Shown here: one piece after another, positions 58,229 through 64,000 of the stretch
Layout of the letters: each line of letters begins with the position of its first letter
Position numbering within the stretch: position 1 is the stretch's first letter
NCBI GenBank assembly: GCA_033032865.1
Contig: JAWHQI010000019.1
Span: forward strand, 18,952,001-19,016,000
DNA length: 64,000 nucleotides
Source of the DNA: Dactylorhiza incarnata
Taxonomy: Eukaryota; Streptophyta; Magnoliopsida; Asparagales; Orchidaceae
Direction: 5' to 3'
The notes under the pieces: generated by a model
Seen by the model: only the letters and a program-made list of their open reading frames with translations
Databases searched by the model: none
Told to the model about the DNA's origin: nothing
Program-made: the position numbers and the translations under genes

Positions 58229-59505
58229 TGTTGGATCGTGAGGCGCCCTTAGAGGGGGGGTGAATAAGGGTTTTTAAAACTTGATTATTTAATATAAAAC
58301 TTTTGTTGTTTTTCTTTAAATCAAATTTAAATCAAAACTTAAGAGGAGTGAATCAATTTAAAACAAAACAAAAAGAACATGATTTTCATTAAGATTTAAT
58401 ATTACAAAATATGTGATTTCTATAACGCTAGAAATCGAAGGCAAAATATGAAATCTTCTTTTTGTTTTCTATACCGACTCTTCTCACCAAGAACCGGTTG
58501 GCTTTAGCCAATCTTCACCACATCCGGCCTCAAGCCGCTCTAGCATTCCAATACCCAGAAAAGGCCTCGAGCACCACCTAGATCTACTTCCTAGATCCAA
58601 TCGCCAACACGAGGTGTATTGCTCCCTAGGTCCTACCCAGACCTAGTCTCCAACACGAGACAAATTTACTTCCAAGAAAATAACAAAAAAGTTACAAAAT
58701 CTTTGAACACATATACTAAAAACTCCCTCTGAAAATTCTGGAGATGGCGAAGGCCGCTGAATCTTCTTGAAGTCGAAGCGCGCATTATTTGCGTTGAGTA
58801 AGCGTTGATCTGGTTCTCCTTGAATTCTTTGCTCAAATTGGTGTGGGAGTTAAATTTCTTGAAAATACGTCTCTGATTGAGTTTCTGGAGTACTGGAGTA
58901 AGGCTCAAATCAATCAGTAGTCAGAGACGTCGAAATCATCCAATTTATAGAATTTGAGCTAACGCCGACGTTAAGTTCTAACGTCGGGCATTGACCATGT
59001 ATACCAACATATTGATGGCTCGGATCTTCAGAAGAGGAAGGAGATTCTGCACTTTACGAATTGTTTTATTTTAGGCAATACTAATGTCGGCATTAAGGCT
59101 AAATTAGGCGTTGGGAAAATCATTCCTAAAGTTCCTCCTGCAATCACGGCTGCTTCCTCCTTGCCATAATTGTCGATCAATAATGTTGGCGTCAAGTACT
59201 GACGCATGGCGATGAGTTTCTTTCGCTTTTCCTTCAGTCGGCAATCCATCCCGTCAATCGACATCCCATTCCGTCGATCGGCAGACCATCCCATCGATCG
59301 CTAATGCCCAGCGTTAAGACCTAATGTCTGGTGTTAAACATCTTTCAATCCTTCTTCTTGTGGATAGTTCCAGATGAGTATTGCAGCACCCTGGTGTCAT
59401 ATCTGTCCAAACATGCATGATAAAAACAAAATGGCAAATAAGATCAAATACAAGTAGGATTTGTTATTCTCAAATTAAAGGGATGCGGAAAGCCATGTTC
59501 CAACA
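58229..59505 (-). repeat. 5' LTR of Element 6 (1277 bp)
   Basis: Partner of 45949-47229. A CTATAAATT box (minus strand) is at 58942-58950. Several word pairs are altered by point changes, e.g. TAATGTCGGCATTA where the partner reads TAACGCTGGCGTTA, consistent with loss of CpG. Confidence 0.93.
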
Positions 59506-59679
59506 ATACTGACTTCTGAGATCATCGTGGTTGCTCTAGAGAAGGTGGACAAAGATGTTGCTAAGAGACATCGAGCTATGATGTCAGCACATTAAAGTTT
59601 GGCGGCCACTCTGAACGTTGTTGATGAAATGTCAGATGTTGCACCCTTCATCGATAGAAAGCTCCAGCAGAGGAGATGA

Positions 59680-59967
59680 AATCCGATATTTTTCTTTTTA
59701 GTAGGTCTTGAGAGACTATGATCCTGGACAATTTAATAATAATGTAATATATTGATATTAATTTTTACCTATGCGGTCTCATGAATGTTGTGACGGCGAT
59801 CTCTATGATTATGTATTGTCTTTTTTTTCTTTGCATAGTTTTTGACTACATGCTTGAGATGATGCGATCGGTCTTTTTTGTGACCAATTTTTTGTTATTA
59901 CCTCTCACCGGTATGCAGGTCGGGCGGTCTACAAAGTTGACTTGGTGGTCGCCAACTTTGTCATCAT
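59680..59967 (+). other. Non-coding tail after the Transposase_28-type exon
   Basis: AT-rich sequence of 290 bp with no supported feature. S2 is inserted at its right end. Confidence 0.4.
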
Positions 59968-61378
59968 TGTTGGATTGATTGGCGCCCTTAGAGGGGGGGT
60001 GAATAAGGGAATAAAATTCTTTTTTATAATTTTATGAAAATTACTAAATTGTTTTATAATGAAAGAGATTGAACTAAACAATTTAGATAAAGTAATTAGA
60101 ATTGAAAACTTTGTAACCAATATTTAGAGATTATTCCAAATGATAGAAATCAAGTAAACACAAATAGAGACATGATTGTATTTATATAAAAAGGTGTTTA
60201 CATAAATTTGATTTCAATATCGCTAGAAATCGGAGGCGTACAAAAGTAAATTTCTTTTCCTTTTCTATACCGACTTGTATCCCCACAAACCAGTTGGCTT
60301 TAGCCTATCCTTCCCCAGATAAGGCCTCAAGACGCTCTAGCCAATCCTTCCCCAGATATGGCCTCGAGCACCCCCTAGATCTAATCACCTAGATCTAGTC
60401 GCCAACACAAGGCGAATTCTCCCTAAGTCCTACCAAGACCTAGTCGCTAACACAAGGCGAATTACTCCCTAAGTTCTACCCAGACCTAGTCGCCAACACA
60501 AGGCGAATTCTCTAAACGGTTACAAAAAGTATGGAATGAAAATAATGATAACAATAATAAAACTCCCTATATGAGATCTTCTGAAGTCGGAGATGAAGGA
60601 TCGTTGTAGTATGAGCGAGGTCGAAGCGATCGTCCTTCGGATGTAGCGTGACGTGGTCCTCCTCCAGAATTTTCCTTAAGCTTTTTGTGGGAGATCCATC
60701 TTCGACAACATAACAACAATAGAATTGTGGCACAAGCAATCTCTCTGGGATGGATCAACAAAATGATCGAAGTTGGCTCATTTTATAGAACTTGGAGAGA
60801 GCGCCTGCGGTATCTCCTAGCTCCTGCGGTAGCGTTCGTGTGGAGCGGTTGTGAAACCATCGGTGGCGTGGCGCTGTGCACGAACTTGAGATAGGGCCAG
60901 GCGGTAGCGCTAGCGCTGGCGGTAGCGTTCGTGTGGAGCGGTTGCGAAACCGCCGGCGGCGTGACAAACAATATTTCGTCGAACAAAATTCGTCGAACAG
61001 AATTTGTCGACGCGCCTTCGTTGAACGGAATTAACTTCAATTTTTCGATCGCAGTTCCGTTCGTCGAACGCTGCAAATCATCGATCGGCCTTCTCATTTC
61101 GTCGAATGAAAATTTCATCGAACGAAATTTTTGTCGAACGCAGGCAAATTCGTCGAACGAAGATTCGTCGACAGGCATTCCTCCTCTTGTTAACGCGGGG
61201 CGTTAGCAAGTACCGCGAGCGCTAGCTCTCTTTCGAGAGAATCATCTCCAAACTGTTTTATACCTATGGAGTATTGCACCTATAGTTCCTGGATACTCAA
61301 AACACACAAAATACAAGAACAAATACAATTTGGGATTTGTTATTCTCAAACAAAGGGATGTGACACACATGTCCAACA
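59968..61378 (-). mobile_element. Solo LTR S2 (1411 bp), relative of the Element 6 LTR
   Basis: Starts TGTTGGATTGATTGGCGCCC and ends GTCCAACA, with a perfect ATCAT duplication (59963-59967, 61379-61383). Both ends match the LTR of Element 6 (GCGCCCTTAGAGGGGGGG near one end, TTGTTATTCTCAAA...AAAGGGATG near the other), while the middle differs. A CTATAAAA box (minus strand) is at 60781-60788. Three near-identical CCTAGTCGC(C/T)AACACAAGGCGAATT units lie at 60391-60510. Confidence 0.88.
60806..61232. repeat. Mixed word array in U3 of S2
   Basis: Three kinds of CG words sit side by side: GCGGTAGCG/GCGCTAGCGC (60806-60960), GTCGAACG(A) (60975-61170), then TTAACGCGGGGCGTTAGC and CGAGCGCTAGC (61190-61227). 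All lie directly upstream of the TATA box in minus orientation. Confidence 0.85.
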
Positions 61379-61474
61379 ATCATGACTAAGTTATTTTTGA
61401 AATCCATAAATAGTCGTGTTTATTGTAAACTTTTGTGAATGCATCCAAAGCACCGGTCTCAGTGATCTATAGAA

Positions 61475-62937
61475 ATGGTGTCCGCTTGGGATGCCGCAAC
61501 TGAGACTTTCATGAATGTAGTTCACAAACCTTACAGACTTTCTCAAACAGAATACAGGTCTCTTCTAGAGTGCCACATGATTCAAACTTAGGTGATTGTG
61601 CGGCTCCTCGGGAGGATGAAGTGATAAATTCTGGTTCTGAAATTATGCTGGTGATCCTAATCGATCACTTTCATTGCGGTCTCATGCTTCCCTTGCCCTG
61701 GGAATTTCTAGAGAAGTTGGAGTATTATGGAGTGGTGCTCGGACAGTTGCCCTCAAACTCAATAGCCCTTATGTCCACCTTCATTTGCTATATGAGATCG
61801 GCGAGGGTCACGTTTACCATAGAATTGTTCTGTTGCACCATCACGATGAAATTGCTTAAGGAGGTGAAGAAAAAAGAGGAGTTCAGGGGCCTGATGTACT
61901 TTTGCTTCCATGGGATCAAAGTCCTTAACCTTCCCAATAACATCCCAAATGTGACCGAAAGGTTTCTGAGTTTTGAGGGAGAGTTTGGAGATCTGAGGAC
62001 TTAGCCAGCTCATCGAGGAGAGGATGTCTTCGGGAAACCAAAGTCGGACTTGGTAGTGGAGCTCGACATCCTATCCTTGTTGGCAAACGCCTTGACCTTC
62101 GCTACTAATTGGCCCTTTGGCCTGAGGCCGCTGAGATAACCCTTGAAGAGAGTAAGTAAATACCTGCGGGATAATTAATATTCTACTTTGTTTGTATTTT
62201 ATAACGCTTTCTTTTTCTTTCCAGCGGTCTTGGAGGTTCCATTGGTCAAGCCCGTGTCACCGAAGGATGAGATCCTCACTCAGCGTGAGATGAGACGTAA
62301 GAGGGATCGCGAGAGGGCAAAGGAAGAGACCTCCCAGGAGTCTGATTCGACCAGCAAACCCTATCCTCTGACCGGGTTCTATAAGAAAATGAAGGGCATC
62401 AAAGGAAAACCCCTTCCCAGGTGGAATGAGAAGGGGAAAATTTTGAAGGTTTCCATTGCTCTCCCACTCTGGAGTAGGAAGCTATCTCGACACACTAATG
62501 AGGTCACTTTCGCACTATATGGCGATCGCAACACCGGGGAGCTTTTCGCCATCGTGCCTGGGATGCTATCTGATATGTCTGCACAAGCGGTCACTAGGAG
62601 TATGATCTTGAGTCACCACATGGGGAGATCACTCCACACGACCATACATGATATTGATATGCTTCAAGTAAGAAAACTAACCTGCGGCCAGTTACTTTAT
62701 TTGATTTTGACCACCCGGTCTAATTTACTTCCTTCTGCAGAAACCAAAAGAAGAGGCTTACGATACAGATAATTCGGCCTTTCGGAAGGCGATGTTGAAG
62801 CACATGAACTGTTCATCTGATATGACAATTCCGCGGCTACAAGAATGCGGCGGTCTATCTTCTGAATTTTAGGAGGTAGAATTCACAAACTTGTTCCTTG
62901 AAATGGCAAGGATGATCTCTGAATCATCTGCCACCGC
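61475..62937 (+). pseudogene. Transposase_28-like gene (gypsy-associated), 5' exons
   Basis: Three exons with GT-AG introns. Exon 1 from ATG 61475 (MVSAWDAATETF) to 62151, with a frameshift near 61570-61590 and stops at 62002 and 62138; it contains FHCGLMLPLPWEFLEKLEYYG and GQLPSNSIALMSTF, the pattern I associate with the plant Transposase_28 ('putative gypsy type transposon') domain. Intron 62152-62224 (GTAAGT...TTTCCAG). Exon 2 62225-62667, basic then globular (KPLPRWNEKGKILKV). Intron 62668-62740 (GTAAGA...TCTGCAG). Exon 3 from 62741 (KPKEEAYDTDN) with a stop near 62872, cut by Element 8 at 62938. The start and splice sites are inferred from sequence only. Confidence 0.6.
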
Positions 62938-64000
62938 TGTTGGGAAATACTCCTTTTGATTTAACATAACAAATTAACTATATGTGATTTTACTCCCTAG
63001 GGTAATTACCCATGTTGTATAGTAAGGGTAATTTGGTCATAGAAGTCTTAGGAAGTCAATTGTGTTAAAGTAATGAGAAAGGCAAACTGAAAATGTGAAG
63101 GAAATTATCCAGAGTAATTATGCATCGACTAGAAGTCGACACAACGTCAACTGGAAGTCGACGTTACTCCGACTGGATATCAACGTCAACGGATAAGTGA
63201 AATCGACGCATCATCAAAATGATCTCGAAGCAACGTTAAAATGATCTCAACGCAGAAGATATATCTTGTCAAAGCTAAATCATAAGTCAACACAACTGCA
63301 AAAGATACAAGTGGGACTGTTACACAAGAACTGCTTACCAGATCTGAATGGACTGAAGCTGAGAAGAAATTAATGGCCTATGATGTTAAAGCTATGAACA
63401 TACTAGCATCAACTATGTTAGATGACATATTTTAGACAGTGACTGAATGCCAGTCAGCTAAGGAAAATTTGGATTCTCTCTCAAGTATAGTTGAAGGAAG
63501 CTCAGATGAAAGGAAGGATAAGAAGAAAGACAAAGGTTTCATTGTTGAAACCTGGAGTGATTCAGAGTCTGAGCCAATCTCCTCCTCATATAATAGTGAT
63601 GAAGAGTGTACAACTAAAGAAGCCTGCTTAATGGCTCTGGAAGACTATAATGCAGAAAATCAGGTACCTATTTTTTATAATTTTGGCTTTTCCTCAGAAG
63701 ACTTTAAAGACTGTTTTAAAGAATTCTGTCAAGATTATATAACATCCAGAAAGAACTTAACATAATTAGAAAAGAACTAGAATACCTTAGGATAGACAAT
63801 CTGTACTCAGTTAACTATGATCTAAGAAATCAGATGTTTAAGGAAGTAAAAGAAATATACACATTAACTAATGAAAATTCCAATTTTAAGAAAGAACTCA
63901 CAAAGTAAAAGCCTTTGAGTACTCACTTAATGGGAGGAGTCAAAAGCATAACGACATCTCACAAAATCTCTCCAAGAGATTTAACCATCTTGGTAACGCG
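62938..64000 (+). mobile_element. Element 8: start of a copia element related to Element 7, runs off the window
   Basis: Starts TGTTGGGAAATACTCC and carries a TCGAC(A/G)CAACGTC word array (63121-63255) like Element 7. Within about 330 bases the sequence passes straight into gag coding with no LTR end or primer site, so an internal deletion joined U3 to gag. The preceding five bases are ACCGC; the partner duplication is outside the window. Confidence 0.65.
63265..63925 (+). pseudogene. Element 8 gag fragment
   Basis: Reads WTEAEKKLMAYDVKAMNILA, the start of the UBN2-type gag core, with a TAG near 63433. At CQSAKE it jumps to the acidic serine-rich gag tail (KGFIVETWSDSESEP ... TTKEACLMALED), so the middle of gag including the knuckle is deleted. 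After TAA at 63763 another frame gives a charged coiled coil (IRKELEYLRIDN) to about 63925. The style matches gag of Elements 1 and 6 (Sirevirus-like). Confidence 0.75.

Larger units (their letters stand above)
45949..59505 (-). mobile_element. Element 6: complete minus-strand Sirevirus-like copia, 13.6 kb with insertion
   Basis: LTRs 45949-47229 (1281 bp) and 58229-59505 (1277 bp) start TGTTGGATCGTGAGGCGCCC and end TTCCAACA. The ATACT duplication (45944-45948, 59506-59510) is perfect. A primer site, gag, pol, a long 3' untranslated region with repeated polypurine tracts and the LTRs are in minus-strand order. Without Element 7 it is about 9.8 kb. Gag wording (acidic SSSED...ANLCLMG), protease WYLDSGCSKNMMGDK and the repeated tracts point to Sirevirus (Maximus/SIRE). 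Confidence 0.92.
45546..59679 (+). pseudogene. Last exon of a Transposase_28-type gene, split by Element 6
   Basis: Coding in 45546-45948 and 59511-59679. Dropping Element 6 and one ATACT copy keeps the same frame across the join (EEI before, SEIIVVALEKVDK after), which supports a real exon. It reads as acidic start (EAESVPEEGEIPQ), then a coiled-coil-like segment, ending in KLQQRR and TGA at 59677. In-frame stops TAG (twice, near 45815 and 45840) and TAA (near 59592) look like CAG/CAA changes. Similar coiled C-termini are common in plant gypsy-associated genes with a Transposase_28 domain; the link here rests on the neighbour at 61475. Confidence 0.5.

Noticed and set aside
45949..62937. Functional host transposase gene
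   Set aside because: Both Transposase_28-type pieces have stops and frameshifts and are split by retrotransposons. The family name does not imply a working transposase.

Overview
This window is a piece of a large, repeat-rich flowering-plant nuclear genome. The evidence is wall-to-wall plant LTR retrotransposons (Ty1/copia, an Athila-like Ty3/gypsy element and another gypsy LTR), 5-bp target-site duplications, plant tRNA primer-binding sites, GT-AG introns and TATA boxes of plant type. I found no rRNA or tRNA gene, no CRISPR array and no ordinary host gene. The species cannot be named from the sequence. Almost every open frame belongs to, or shadows, a retrotransposon.

The layout resolves as nested insertions. 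(a) 88-1848 is a gypsy LTR on the minus strand, with a primer-binding-site-like motif and a scrap of internal sequence running off the left edge. (b) An old plus-strand copia element, called H here, spans about 2350-26335: pol fragments, an accessory ORF2 with its own promoter-like leader, and a 3' LTR. H was hit twice. A solo LTR (S1, 2829-12539, TSD GTTGG) lies in its pol and itself contains the complete minus-strand copia Element 1 (3590-12276). Copia Element 2 (17677-24078, minus) lies in ORF2. (c) Element 3 (26336-45473, minus, Angela-like copia) is truncated at its 3' end. Its 5' LTR received an Athila-like gypsy element, Element 5 (30362-44665, TSD GTGTC), and one LTR of that element received copia Element 4 (30812-37279, plus, TSD AATAG). 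(d) The tail of a spliced Transposase_28-type gene (45546-59679) is split by the 13.6-kb Sirevirus-like Element 6 (45949-59505, TSD ATACT), which holds the 3.7-kb Element 7 (48384-52100, TSD AGAAA). (e) Solo LTR S2 (59968-61378, TSD ATCAT), the front of a second Transposase_28-like gene (about 61475-62937), and the start of Element 8 (62938 onward) fill the right end.

Elements 2 and 4 are one family (LTRs full of AGACCGC/GCGGTCT). S1 and the LTR of Element 3 are one family. Element 6 and S2 share LTR ends. Elements 7 and 8 share LTR starts. Most damage is in-frame stops, many explicable as CAA/CAG/CGA to TAA/TAG/TGA, i.e. deamination of methylated C. No gag-pol here is intact.

Three things go beyond routine annotation. 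First, nearly every LTR carries its own dense cluster of short CpG-containing, often palindromic words, usually just upstream of a recognisable TATA box; this includes gypsy LTRs, and one gypsy LTR and one copia LTR share words. Second, ORF2 downstream of pol in H, and its relative in Element 7, have gene-like promoter regions (word array, A/T-rich box, pyrimidine-rich leader, start in plant context). Third, the Athila-like element keeps a double zinc-knuckle ORF and a 421-codon ORF1-like protein but has no protease, reverse transcriptase or integrase.
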